Shown here in pieces: positions 41,134 to 50,453 of a DNA stretch of 64,000 nt. Position 1 is the first letter of the stretch. Every line of letters starts with the position of its first letter. A program made the position numbers and the translations under genes. The stretch comes from CAIXSC01 sp046349915 (GTDB lineage Bacteria; Planctomycetota; Planctomycetia; Pirellulales; Pirellulaceae). The DNA is taken from positions 1 through 64,000 of the forward strand of contig JAXMBL010000012.1 in assembly GCA_046349915.1 (NCBI GenBank), given 5' to 3'. A model generated the notes under the pieces. It saw only the letters and a program-made list of their open reading frames with translations, did no database searches and was not told the DNA's origin.

Positions 41134-42555
41134 ATGCTGAGGCTTTTCGGACCAGCGTCGTATTCAGGCGAGCCTGCGAGCCGTCGAGAGCTGCTGAAGA
41201 TCGGCGGGCTCTTGGCGGGTGGAGTGGCCTTGAGCGACTTGTTGGCGCCGAGCCGACCGATGGGTGCGGCGGAAGCTGGAGCGTCGGCGTCCGCGAGTCG
41301 CTCGCCCAAGAGTTTTGGCGCCGCGAAACGCTGCATCATGTTGTATCTGTCGGGCGGCGCCCCGCAGCATGACACGTTTGATCCCAAGCCGGACGCTCCG
41401 CAAGATATTCGTGGCGAGTTTGGGACGATTGAATCGTCGTTGCCGGGGGTGCGAGTCGGCGAGCACCTACCGTTGTCGGCCAAGTGGATGCATCGAGTGG
41501 CTCAGGTTCGCTCGATGTACCATTCGCACAACGACCATGCTCGCGGTTCGTACTGGATGTTCACAGGCTATCCCTACTTGGGATCGGTGCCTGATGCAAA
41601 CAACATGTCCCGACAAGATATGCCTCACATGGGTGCGTGTGTGGCAAAGATTGCGCCTCAGGGCTCTTTGCTGCCCTTTGCGTTGGTCCCGCATCGCATG
41701 GATGTCGCCGGTGGGCGTCGCGTGGGACAGTTTGCCGGCATGCTGGGTCCCAAGTACGATCCGTTGCTGCCGGGCGGCGACCCGAATGCGGACGACTACA
41801 AGTTAGAACAGTTGCCGCTCGCTCCCAATCTTCCGGGCGACACCGTGCGGCGTCGTCTGCGGTTGGTCGAGCAATTGGACGAGCAAGTGGATTACTTGCG
41901 CAAGACCTCGATTGCCGACTCGTTGCGAGACAACCAGTCGAAAGCGTTCGACATCGTCAGTTCCGACGCCGTGCGCCGCGCGGTCGATTTGTCGTCCGCC
42001 GATCGAGAAGAACGGGAGAAGTACGGGCGAAATCTCTTTGGTCAGTCGGTGTTGCTCGGACGCCGCTTGCTTGCCGCGGGCACTCGCCTGGTGCAAGTGA
42101 ACTGGCAGCGAACTCAAGGCAAGAACGGCTTTGCCTGGGACACTCATTGGAATAACTTCAGCGCCTTGAAGGAGGATTTGATTCCGCCCTTCGATCGCGC
42201 GTTCCACGCGTTGATGTCCGATTTGGAGGCGACGGGTGAGTTGTCGGAAACGCTGGTCGTAGTCGCCGGTGAGTTTGGTCGGTCGCCGAAGGTGACCTTG
42301 AAGAACGCGGGGCGCGAGCATTGGCCGGATGTCTACACGGTCTTGTTCGCGGGCGCCGGCGTGCAGCCCGGTGTGATTTTCGGAAAGTCCGACAAGCTGG
42401 GGGCGTATCCGGCCGAGTCTCCCACAACGCCCGCGGATTTTGTCGCGACAATCTACCATCTGCTGGGGATCGACTCGCACCGCGAGGAACACGATCAAGT
42501 AGGACGCCCCTTCGCGCTCTCCAAAGGTGATCCCATTAGCGGGATATTGGGATAA
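41134..42555 (+). CDS. DUF1501 domain protein with twin-arginine signal
   Basis: 473 residues. The Tat-type signal SRRELLKIGGLLAGGVALS is at about residues 17-35. The DUF1501 (sulfatase-like fold) features are CIMLYLSGGAPQHDTFDPKPD near residue 67, VRSMYHSHNDHARGSYWMFTG, QRTQGKNGFAWDTHWNNF, and LVVVAGEFGRSPKV..NAGREHWPD. Length fits the family. DUF1501 proteins are partners of DUF1549/1553 proteins; export by Tat implies a folded, possibly metal-containing enzyme. The reaction is unknown. Confidence 0.93.
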   Translation: MLRLFGPASYSGEPASRRELLKIGGLLAGGVALSDLLAPSRPMGAAEAGASASASRSPKSFGAAKRCIMLYLSGGAPQHDTFDPKPDAPQDIRGEFGTIESSLPGVRVGEHLPLSAKWMHRVAQVRSMYHSHNDHARGSYWMFTGYPYLGSVPDANNMSRQDMPHMGACVAKIAPQGSLLPFALVPHRMDVAGGRRVGQFAGMLGPKYDPLLPGGDPNADDYKLEQLPLAPNLPGDTVRRRLRLVEQLDEQVDYLRKTSIADSLRDNQSKAFDIVSSDAVRRAVDLSSADREEREKYGRNLFGQSVLLGRRLLAAGTRLVQVNWQRTQGKNGFAWDTHWNNFSALKEDLIPPFDRAFHALMSDLEATGELSETLVVVAGEFGRSPKVTLKNAGREHWPDVYTVLFAGAGVQPGVIFGKSDKLGAYPAESPTTPADFVATIYHLLGIDSHREEHDQVGRPFALSKGDPISGILG

Positions 42556-42825
42556 GAATGCGGAGTGAGCGGAACTCGAAGCGAGAGCGGCGAGAGACAG
42601 GAAAGTCGTTGATCAAACAAGCGTTGTGGTCAATCTGATCAAGTCTTCCTTGTTCTCATCCCTCTTTCTCGTTCGAGTGTCGCTATTAGCTCAGCGTCGC
42701 TATTAGCGTGGGCACACACCGGTTATCTTCATTCGTAAGATTCGTCCTATTAGTGGTTCTACAACTTCTTTGGTCGCATGTAGAACTCGCCGTTCAATCC
42801 GCTCGACATGCTCAAGGAACTCGCC
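42556..42825. other. Intergenic region before the DUF1080-esterase gene
   Basis: About 270 bp. A short direct repeat, CGTCGCTATTAGC(T/G), lies around 42680-42710. No gene. Confidence 0.4.
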
Positions 42826-44379
42826 ATGCGTCAACTCACCCCGTTCGTGGTCCTACTCGGTTCGTGGTTGTTCTTCACGGCGGCGAGTGGCGAGGAGGTA
42901 AAGCCACCCGAGGGCTTTCGAACCTTGTTCAATGGCAAGGATTTGACAGGCTGGTATGGCATGAATCCACACTCGGCCGACCGGCTGAGCGGCGAAAAGC
43001 TCGATGCCACGCTGAAGAAAATGCGCGAGGAGTTTCCGAGTCATTGGCGAGTGGAGCAGGGCGAGTTGGTGAACGACGGTCATGGTCCGTACGCGACGAC
43101 CGAGTCGGAGTTGGGGGATATCGAGTTTCTCATCGAATATAAGACGGTCGCCAAAGCCGACAGCGGCATCTATCTGCGAGGATTGCCTCAGGTGCAGATT
43201 TGGGACATCAGTCAACCGAGTCTTCACAGCGCGCCCGACCGAAACCCCAATCGAGGATCGGGCGGCTTATTCAACAACCTGCCGCGAACTCCGGGCCGAG
43301 ACCCGCTGGTTGTGGCCGATCGTCCGTTTGGCGAGTGGAATTCGTTTCGCATCCGACAAATCGGCGTTCGTACCTGGGTTTGGTTGAACGACCAATTAGT
43401 GGTGGACGACGCGGAAATGCAGAACTACGCGGACCGTTCTCAGCCTTTGCCGGAACGCGGTCCGATTCGATTGCAGACGCACGGTGGCGAGATTCGCTGG
43501 CGTAACATCTTTGTCAGGGACATCACCGCTGCCGAGGCTGAAAAACTGATCGCTGAAGCCGATGCGAAGCGCAAAGAGAACTTGTCGGATCGCGTATTGG
43601 TTGAGCGAAACGTGAGATACTTGGCTGATGGGCGCGACGAGAAGGCCGATCTGTATGTTCCTTTGCAGCGTAGTGCTCAGACACTCTCGCCGGCCGTGGT
43701 CTTGATCCATGGCGGCGGCTGGACCGGAGGAAAACGCGATGCGGCTCGCGAACGCAACATCGGAACGACGCTCGCGTTGAACGGGTACGTCGGGATGAGT
43801 ATCGACTATCAGTTGGCCACGGAGGCAACGCCGTCGTGGCCTCAGAATATTCATGACTGCAAAACGGCCGTGAGGTGGCTGCGAGCGAACGCGAAGCGAT
43901 TGCAGATCGATCCCGAGCGAATCGGAGTATTGGGAGGATCGGCGGGCGGGCATCTGGCGTCGATGGTGGCGCTGACAGGCCCGGCCGATGGGCTCGATCC
44001 GTCAGGCCCGTGGGGCGAGTTTTCGTGCAGCGTACGTTGCGCCATTCCGATGTACGGAGTCGGCGAGGTGCGAGATAGTTCGAGTGCGAAGACGATGCTC
44101 GGGAAGACTCGCGCGGAGGCGCCGCAACTGTATGCATTGGCGTCGCCCATCGCGCATGTCGACGCGAAAGATCCGCCCTTTTTGATTCTCCATGGGACAG
44201 CGGACAAGACAGTGCCCGTTGAGCAGTCGGAGATTCTGGCCGCCGCTCTCAAGCGAGTGGGCGTTGAACATGACTTGGTGTTGGTCGAGGGTGCGCCTCA
44301 TACGTTCGATTGGCAGCCCAAGCAACAAGACCTCCGTCCCCTCGCGCTCAAGTTCTTGGACAAGCACTTGAAGCCTTAA
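42826..44379 (+). CDS. Fusion of DUF1080 (3-keto-disaccharide hydrolase-like) and alpha/beta-hydrolase esterase
   Basis: 517 residues from ATG 42826, with AAGGA 8 bases upstream. A signal peptide (FVVLLGSWLFFTAASG) is followed by the DUF1080 lectin-like domain (about 25-225; GFRTLFNGKDLTGWYG, EYKTVAKADSGIYLRG, GEWNSFRIR, GPIRLQTHGGEIRWRNI). A BD-FAE/HSL-type esterase follows (about 240-515): oxyanion HGGGWTGG, nucleophile GGSAGGHLA, the acid in ILHGTADKTVP, and the catalytic His in GAPHTF. Each domain is common alone in planctomycetes. The fusion suggests an exported enzyme that binds and de-esterifies plant or algal polysaccharide; this is an inference. Confidence 0.9.
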   Translation: MRQLTPFVVLLGSWLFFTAASGEEVKPPEGFRTLFNGKDLTGWYGMNPHSADRLSGEKLDATLKKMREEFPSHWRVEQGELVNDGHGPYATTESELGDIEFLIEYKTVAKADSGIYLRGLPQVQIWDISQPSLHSAPDRNPNRGSGGLFNNLPRTPGRDPLVVADRPFGEWNSFRIRQIGVRTWVWLNDQLVVDDAEMQNYADRSQPLPERGPIRLQTHGGEIRWRNIFVRDITAAEAEKLIAEADAKRKENLSDRVLVERNVRYLADGRDEKADLYVPLQRSAQTLSPAVVLIHGGGWTGGKRDAARERNIGTTLALNGYVGMSIDYQLATEATPSWPQNIHDCKTAVRWLRANAKRLQIDPERIGVLGGSAGGHLASMVALTGPADGLDPSGPWGEFSCSVRCAIPMYGVGEVRDSSSAKTMLGKTRAEAPQLYALASPIAHVDAKDPPFLILHGTADKTVPVEQSEILAAALKRVGVEHDLVLVEGAPHTFDWQPKQQDLRPLALKFLDKHLKP

Positions 44380-44665
44380 AGTTCTTGGGTGTCGGATACA
44401 GAAAGTCAATCGACCACGGATAGCCTGATGACACTGATAGGGAACGAGGGGGATGGGCAGGCTAACCGTTCACGACAAACGCCGCCTCGGTTGCCGAGCG
44501 CGGTGGGTATCACAGTCGCAATCACTTGAAGCCCGCATCGGTGCGTCTCCCGCTTGTGCAACGTCAACTGGCCCGCATGGTGCGTCTTCACCGGGCGGTG
44601 GGGAATTGGTTCGTTGACGCCAGCGTAGTTTTCCGCCCAGTTCGACTCACCCTACGAATACGAAG
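44380..44665. repeat. Intergenic region with a dispersed repeat
   Basis: 44403-44515 is similar to 17655-17770 (GACCACGGAT..., TGACACTGAT, CACGACAAACGCCG, CTCGGTTGCCGAGCG). No gene. Confidence 0.6.
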
Positions 44666-47600
44666 TTAGAACTTGATCTGGCTCGACGCGACTGCTCGAT
44701 TCCAGTTCAACAAGCGAATGCGTTTGCCGTTCGAGAGTTGCATCGTCGTGACGCCCCCGGCGATCGTGAACTGAAGCTGGGAATACGTGATTCCAAAGGC
44801 CTGTAAGTTGATGGCATCCGAGTAGAGAGCGAAATCGGTCAGAGTGTCGAGTCCAGACAGATCGCTCTCGAAGTACACGATATCTCGCCCCGAGCCCGTC
44901 GTAATCACGTCATCGCCATCGCCGCCGTACAGGTGGTCGACTCCATCTCCTCCGTTCAAAGAGTCGTCGCCTGAGCCGCCGTACAGTCGATCGACTCCAC
45001 CCATTCCCAGCAACGTATCGTCGCCCGCCCCGCCTCGCAGGTCGTCGACGCCATAAGTCCCCGTGATCGTGTCGTTGCCACTTCCTCCGTCCACATAAGG
45101 CACTCGTGAGAGCGACAACGAGGAGAACGACGACAAGAGGAAGTTGATCGAGTCGTCGCCGGCGGTGCCAAGGACTGGCTGATTGTTGCCGTCCCACCCC
45201 TCAATGCTCGACGTACCCGCGTGGAAGCTATCGATGATGATGGGCGCCGTCGAGACATTGACGATGCGGTCGACATTGTCGCCGCCATTCAGGAAGTCGC
45301 CGATCAGTTCATCGCCGCGGGCCACAATGGCGTCATAGCCTGGTCCGCCAAACACTTGGTCCGCGCCCGCTCCGCCATCCAGCCAGTCGTCGTGGAGGCC
45401 GCCGTCGAGCAGATCGTCGCCGGAGCCGCCGACCAGTGAATCGAAGCCATAGTCGCCGAATAACTGATCATTGCCGGTCCCGCCGAAAAGACAGTCCGAA
45501 CTGCTCGCCCCCTCCAGTCGGTCGGCGCCGCCTTGACCAAACATCAGATCGGTCAGCGAAGTTCCCAGCAAGGTATCATCGGCCGAGTCGCTGCCGACGA
45601 TAATCTGCTGATCCGTTTGGATCGCCGCGAAGCAACTGGTAATCAGGTGTCGTTGGCCGTCGTCTCGCGCCTCGATGCCCCCTATTTCAAATTCGGACGC
45701 GTACATCCCCAGAACGACGGGACCGACGGGGGCGAGTATGACGCCGGTGGGAGCGGCGAGATACGAACGCAGTCGAGTGATATCGTCGGTCGTCAGTGCG
45801 TCAAGTTGGTTGGGATTAAAGACGAAGGAGATTTGATCGCTACCCAGTCCGCCCCATGCGGTCGCTCGACCCGCGGCCGACAATTCCGCGGGCGAGAAAT
45901 CCAGGGTGACTTGATCGTTTCCTCCCAGTGTTTCAACCACGACGCGTCCGCTCGCGACCGCCGCCGCTGGCACTCGCACTTCGCTCGAGCCGTTGCCCAA
46001 CGTGCCCGCGATGGTTGAATAGAGAATGAGTTGTTGGTCGGCGATGGTGTACCAGCCGCCACTAGGGGCGAGCGTGACGGTCAATTGATCGTTGCTGACG
46101 CCGCCCGCGACGTCGACGATTTGCAAATTGCCGCTGGCGTCGAGTGTGACGAGGGTGTCGTAACCGCCCAAGACCGTGAGGGTGAACACCGCTTCATCGG
46201 TCGCACCGTTTGAATCTTCGATTCGATAGGTGAATTCGACCGTCGCTGTCTGGCCGGGAGCGAGTCCGTTGAAATCGTCGGCAGGGTCGAACGTAAAGCT
46301 GCCATCCCCGACCGCGACCAGTTGACCAGCGGCAGGCGGCGTGACGATTGTGGTCAGCCCCGGAACGATATTACCTTCGAGATCGGTGTCATTAGCGAGC
46401 GGATTCAGCAGCACTGGTCCGCCGTTGGACAAGACCAGCAACGAGTCGTTATTGGCCGTGGGAGCCGTGTTGCCTGGACCAATGTCGGTCAATATCACCG
46501 TCGTCGACGTATAGTTCGCCCTTAACGCCCGGCCGTTAAGCTGAGCCACTCCGTTTTCGGGCAGGCCGTTGAACGTGCCTACGATGGAGGTGGCCGATAC
46601 GATCACGAAACTGTTGCCCAAGGTGGTGGTGAGGCTGCCGGCGAGTTTCAGGTCGGCGCCGCTGAGGTTGATGGCGCCAACCGCGGTGAGGCGATCGTAT
46701 TGAGTGTGTGGGGTAAGGCCATTGATCTGAATGCCAAGATCGCGACCCGCGGCGAACGATGTCGTAAAGGCGGTCCCGAGGTTGGCCTTGGTGACAATAT
46801 CGTTCGCGGATGACTTGGGTTGAACGACCGCGGTGGGACCGGGCGACAGCAACAAGTTGCCTCGCGTGGGACCACCCGCCGAGAAGAAACCGACGGTCTC
46901 GAGGCTGCCGTTAAACACAATGTCGCTTGCCGAGTAAATTTCGATGTGGCGCGATTGGTCCGTTGGCGCAATGGTCCCGGCGCTAACGACCGTGACGACC
47001 CCGGTCGAGTTGTCTCCGATGCGCAACGTGTTAGCCGAAACGAGGTCTAATTCGACATCGTGCAGGCCGAGCGTCCGCGGCGAGCTGGTCAATGAGTCGC
47101 CGCCTCCGATATTGATTCGAGTGTTGGCGGTGAGGGGACGGAGTGTGACGAGGGGCGAGCTGAATTGATTCGAGAAGAAGGATCGCGGCATGTTCATGCT
47201 ATCGCCCACCGCGTCCACGGAAACGCCGCCGGATATGGGCGTGTGATTGTCGAGCCACAGTGCGAAGCTACTCGGGCCCGCGCCGGGCGACCCAGTCACG
47301 GTGACTGCGTTGTTCGTGGAGCGAACCTGAGTTCCGTACATGTAGATGCCATAATCTTGTCCCGTGCTCGATCCCCCCGTCCCCGTCAGGGAGACTGTTC
47401 CGTTCGTCGATTGAAAAACTCCCCCCGTTGACTCGATCCCGGAATTGAAAGTGCCGGTGGTTGTGGTTCCTCCGACGCCCGTTAGGGCAATATTTCCCGA
47501 GAAAGCGAGAACCGTCCCGCTTCCAACCCCGATGCCTGGGCTTGAACCGCCGATGCCCGCCGTGCCCGTGATGGAGACGGATGCGCCATTGGCCGCGACG

Positions 47601-48898
47601 ACTCGGGGGCCATTTCCCAGAGCCACGCCATACGCTTGGATACCACCGTTCCCCAAATTCCCACCTTGACCGGTGATGGTGATGTTCCCGCTTTGTGATT
47701 TTATGATGTCGCCAGCGACGCCAAAGGGATCGATATAGACGCCGGCGCCGCGACCGCCGAAGCCGTCGATGAGGATTTCGCCTTGATTCGGCAGATTCAA
47801 AGTGGAGGTTGAACGAACGATGCTCTGGCCGATGATTCGAACGCCGTCGACCTGCGTACCGCCGGCGGTTCCCAACGACCCGCGCCCTGTCAGGCGAACG
47901 TCGCCCGTCCCTCGAGTTTCGACGATTCCACCGGCAAGGAAGACGCCGGAGTAGAGGCCGGTGTCGGTTCCCGCGGCGTTGGCCACCAATGAGAGGTCGC
48001 CATTCTCCGTGGTAATGGTCGTGCCGGGTCGTAGCGTGATCCCGGAATTAGCGGTCATGGTGATCGTTCCCGACCCGGACGTCGAGATCACGCTCGTATT
48101 GAACGACTCGATGGGGCGTGGTCCACCTAACGCCGTGACCGAGAGGTTTTTATCGGCCGCCATCGTAATTCCCGCTTCGAATACGATGCCGCTGCTGCTG
48201 GATGCGGACACATTATTCACGATCGCCAAGTGGTTGTTATGAGTGATGGCGCCCGTGACGAAAATGCCTCGAGTAAAACCGGAGTGTCCGATCTGTACGA
48301 GTCCGGCGGTGATTTGGTCGAGTTCAGCGTCGGTGAAGCTGGTTCGTGAACTCTGCTCGACGCCGATGCTGATCTCCCTGCCAGCCGGGCCGCTCAACAC
48401 GACCGTGCCCGTGGTGGACAGGAATCCACTGGCGCCGATGGCGATATTATTGGCCACGATATCAATGGCGGCCGTCGAGCTACTCACGGTGGTATTCACG
48501 TTGACCGTCTCCAAGCCGCTTGTCGCCAAGCCTCCGCTCAGGGAGAAGGGAGCTGCGCCGCCCAGTGATAAGCTCTGGTTGCCGCCTCCGCCGACGTCCC
48601 GCGCGACGATACGCTGAACATTGGCCGCGACGAAATTGGCGGACCCACCCGCGATCGAGCCGCTGACGGAAATATTCACGCCGTCGTTCGAGACGGTGAT
48701 GCTCTCGGCCGTGGCATCTGTGGCCAGGAAGTCCACGCTAAGCACTCCAGCGTCTAGAGTCGCGGATGCCAGCATGCGGCGGTCTTCTAAGTACTGCAGT
48801 GAGCCGCGGAGCGTTCGACGCCGGCGTCTGGAGATTGGTTTCTCTTGGCGACGGGCGGGACGAGTAGTGAAGTGCGATAACCACGAAAGAGGATTCAT
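44666..48898 (-). CDS. Giant extracellular protein with RTX-type calcium repeats
   Basis: 1411 residues counting from ATG 48898. The upstream 77 codons of the open frame overlap the regulator gene and are rejected. The N-terminus is Arg-rich (KPISRRRRRTLRGSLQYLED) and then reads LEDRRMLA, the planctomycete-specific export-type start. Residues 60 to about 900 are repetitive beta-helix/adhesin-like sequence (GNITITGQGGNLGNGGIQAY, VSLTGTGGSSTG). Then comes an Ig/cadherin-like segment (APTANNDSLLVLSNGG) and finally RTX nonapeptides (GGAGDDTLLG, GGSGDDSLNG, GGDGDDVI). It is probably a secreted, calcium-stabilised surface or matrix protein. Ligand unknown. Confidence 0.88.
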   Translation of the reverse strand: MNPLSWLSHFTTRPARRQEKPISRRRRRTLRGSLQYLEDRRMLASATLDAGVLSVDFLATDATAESITVSNDGVNISVSGSIAGGSANFVAANVQRIVARDVGGGGNQSLSLGGAAPFSLSGGLATSGLETVNVNTTVSSSTAAIDIVANNIAIGASGFLSTTGTVVLSGPAGREISIGVEQSSRTSFTDAELDQITAGLVQIGHSGFTRGIFVTGAITHNNHLAIVNNVSASSSSGIVFEAGITMAADKNLSVTALGGPRPIESFNTSVISTSGSGTITMTANSGITLRPGTTITTENGDLSLVANAAGTDTGLYSGVFLAGGIVETRGTGDVRLTGRGSLGTAGGTQVDGVRIIGQSIVRSTSTLNLPNQGEILIDGFGGRGAGVYIDPFGVAGDIIKSQSGNITITGQGGNLGNGGIQAYGVALGNGPRVVAANGASVSITGTAGIGGSSPGIGVGSGTVLAFSGNIALTGVGGTTTTGTFNSGIESTGGVFQSTNGTVSLTGTGGSSTGQDYGIYMYGTQVRSTNNAVTVTGSPGAGPSSFALWLDNHTPISGGVSVDAVGDSMNMPRSFFSNQFSSPLVTLRPLTANTRINIGGGDSLTSSPRTLGLHDVELDLVSANTLRIGDNSTGVVTVVSAGTIAPTDQSRHIEIYSASDIVFNGSLETVGFFSAGGPTRGNLLLSPGPTAVVQPKSSANDIVTKANLGTAFTTSFAAGRDLGIQINGLTPHTQYDRLTAVGAINLSGADLKLAGSLTTTLGNSFVIVSATSIVGTFNGLPENGVAQLNGRALRANYTSTTVILTDIGPGNTAPTANNDSLLVLSNGGPVLLNPLANDTDLEGNIVPGLTTIVTPPAAGQLVAVGDGSFTFDPADDFNGLAPGQTATVEFTYRIEDSNGATDEAVFTLTVLGGYDTLVTLDASGNLQIVDVAGGVSNDQLTVTLAPSGGWYTIADQQLILYSTIAGTLGNGSSEVRVPAAAVASGRVVVETLGGNDQVTLDFSPAELSAAGRATAWGGLGSDQISFVFNPNQLDALTTDDITRLRSYLAAPTGVILAPVGPVVLGMYASEFEIGGIEARDDGQRHLITSCFAAIQTDQQIIVGSDSADDTLLGTSLTDLMFGQGGADRLEGASSSDCLFGGTGNDQLFGDYGFDSLVGGSGDDLLDGGLHDDWLDGGAGADQVFGGPGYDAIVARGDELIGDFLNGGDNVDRIVNVSTAPIIIDSFHAGTSSIEGWDGNNQPVLGTAGDDSINFLLSSFSSLSLSRVPYVDGGSGNDTITGTYGVDDLRGGAGDDTLLGMGGVDRLYGGSGDDSLNGGDGVDHLYGGDGDDVITTGSGRDIVYFESDLSGLDTLTDFALYSDAINLQAFGITYSQLQFTIAGGVTTMQLSNGKRIRLLNWNRAVASSQIKF

Positions 48899-49002
48899 CA
48901 GAGACTCGTCACAGGAAGGGGGTGGGGAAAATGCGAGAACGTGCCTTGAGCCAGTGTCGGCAAACGGAATTCCCTGTCGAGGGAAGTTAGCGGGAAGATC
49001 GC

Positions 49003-49683
49003 TTAGATGGCACTGTCGCCAGGGACGCCCTTGGTAAAACCAGGGATGCCCTTGGTACAACAGAGAAACCGCAAGGTGTCGAAGAGGATGTTGTGTTCGA
49101 TAATGTAAGTGTGTGAGAAGCGAAACCAATGATGCACGGGTAAGGTGATGGGATGCTTTCGCGAACTCTTAACAATGCGATTGACTCGCAAGACGGCTTC
49201 CGAATCGCCTACGAGCAACGGACGAATGGATCGCGCGTCGAGACCCGGAGTGATCCATTGGCTCTCGGTTTGGTAAGCCGTTCGAATTTGTTCTTTACCG
49301 GCATAGTGGTCTTGTGCGACCAGCATGGGCGCGCCAGGCAATCGCAGGATGGCATGGTCCTGATAGTGCAACAGCGCACGTTCGTCCTCGCCACGCCGTA
49401 CGGCTCGGCGCCACTGGCTCAATGTTTTCAAGCGAAGAGTCGCCAGTTGGGGTGTCAATCGGGGCGACGTGGGTTCAACGCGGACCAATCGCGCGACGTC
49501 GACTTCCATGGTCGTCGCCAGTCGTCGGATGGTGACCAAGTCCAGTCGTCGTCCTTGCTCCGCCATGCGGATGGTCTTGACGTCAAGTCCCGCGAGTTCG
49601 GCGAGCTGCCCCTGGGTCAGTCCGCGCGCACGGCGACTCGCTCGCAAATATTCGCCATCTGGCGACGCTCCTCGCACTCTCAT
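49003..49683 (-). CDS. XRE-type HTH regulator fused to an NTF2/SnoaL-like domain
   Basis: 226 residues from ATG 49683 (GGGGAG 6 bases upstream; the ATG 15 bases earlier is less well placed). Residues about 10-70 are a helix-turn-helix: YLRASRRARGLTQGQLAELAGLDVKTIRMAEQ and RRLATTMEVDVARLV. Residues about 80-200 look like an NTF2/SnoaL fold (LSQWRRAVRRGEDERALLHY, GKEQIRTAYQTESQW, HHWFRFSHTYIIEHN), which could bind a small ligand. The gene lies 104 bp upstream of the giant RTX-type gene on the same strand and is divergent from the ECF sigma gene, so it may control one or both. Confidence 0.8.
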   Translation of the reverse strand: MRVRGASPDGEYLRASRRARGLTQGQLAELAGLDVKTIRMAEQGRRLDLVTIRRLATTMEVDVARLVRVEPTSPRLTPQLATLRLKTLSQWRRAVRRGEDERALLHYQDHAILRLPGAPMLVAQDHYAGKEQIRTAYQTESQWITPGLDARSIRPLLVGDSEAVLRVNRIVKSSRKHPITLPVHHWFRFSHTYIIEHNILFDTLRFLCCTKGIPGFTKGVPGDSAI

Positions 49684-49803
49684 GGTCGCTCCCCTCATGT
49701 AGTAACACGCAAGAACGAAACGCGACCCTTCACCGATTTGCGATAAATCTTCTTTGAGTACCCGCGAGCTGCCTTGGGGGTTGAGTCTAGGAAAGTACTG
49801 CTA
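49684..49803. promoter_or_regulatory. Divergent promoter region between HTH regulator and ECF sigma gene
   Basis: About 120 bp shared by two regulatory genes. No clear operator palindrome was recognised. Confidence 0.4.
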
Positions 49804-50427
49804 ATGGAATCCATGGATCGTGAACCCTCGGAGAATCGGTCGATCACTCGACTGATTCACCTCTTGAAAGCGAATGACTCGCAGGCCGCCGCTGAAATCT
49901 GGCAACGCTTCTTCCAGCGATTGCTGCCGTTGGCTCGTGCCCGTTTGCGGGGCGTTTCGGACCGATTGGTCGACGAGGAGGATCTGTTGGTCAGCGTGTT
50001 CGACCGGTTCTATCGAGCTGTCCAGGAGGAGCGGTTTTCGCGAGTGCGGGATCGGGATGATTTGTGGCAGATTCTGTTGCTACTGACGGAGCATCGGGCG
50101 GCCGACTATCACCGCAAGTCTCGCAGCGCGAAGCGAGGCGGAGGACGCTTGGGATCGCTAGCTCCGTCCTCCGTCGAAGGCGAGGATGTCGAGCAATTGG
50201 CGGACGACTTGCCGACGCCCGAGTATGCCGCCGCGTTTAACGAGAGTCTGGCCAGCGCTCTGGAAAAGTTGACTGACGATCGCCAGCGTGAGATCGCCCT
50301 GCTTCGCTTGGAGGGTTATGAGAATCTCGAGATCGCCAACCAATTGCGGATCAGCCTCAGCTCGGTGGAACGAAAGTTACGGCTGATTCGCGAGTGTTGG
50401 TCGAGTGTCTTTCCAACTGAGACGTGA
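49804..50427 (+). CDS. ECF-family RNA polymerase sigma factor (planctomycete type)
   Basis: 207 residues from ATG 49804 (AGGAAAG about 10 bases upstream; 49774 and 49813 are alternatives). Sigma region 2 is at about 12-85 (AAAEIWQRFFQRLLPLARARL, DEEDLLVSVFDRFYRAV, DRDDLWQILLLLTEHRAADY). Region 4 is at about 140-195 (LTDDRQREIALLRLEGYENLEIANQLRIS, SSVERKLRLIRECW). This is the ECF type that planctomycetes pair with a kinase gene directly downstream, 26 bp away here. The linker RKSRSAKRGGGRLGSL is typical. Confidence 0.92.
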   Translation: MESMDREPSENRSITRLIHLLKANDSQAAAEIWQRFFQRLLPLARARLRGVSDRLVDEEDLLVSVFDRFYRAVQEERFSRVRDRDDLWQILLLLTEHRAADYHRKSRSAKRGGGRLGSLAPSSVEGEDVEQLADDLPTPEYAAAFNESLASALEKLTDDRQREIALLRLEGYENLEIANQLRISLSSVERKLRLIRECWSSVFPTET

Positions 50428-50453
50428 AATAACCAAGTGTTTCGAGGCGAGTG

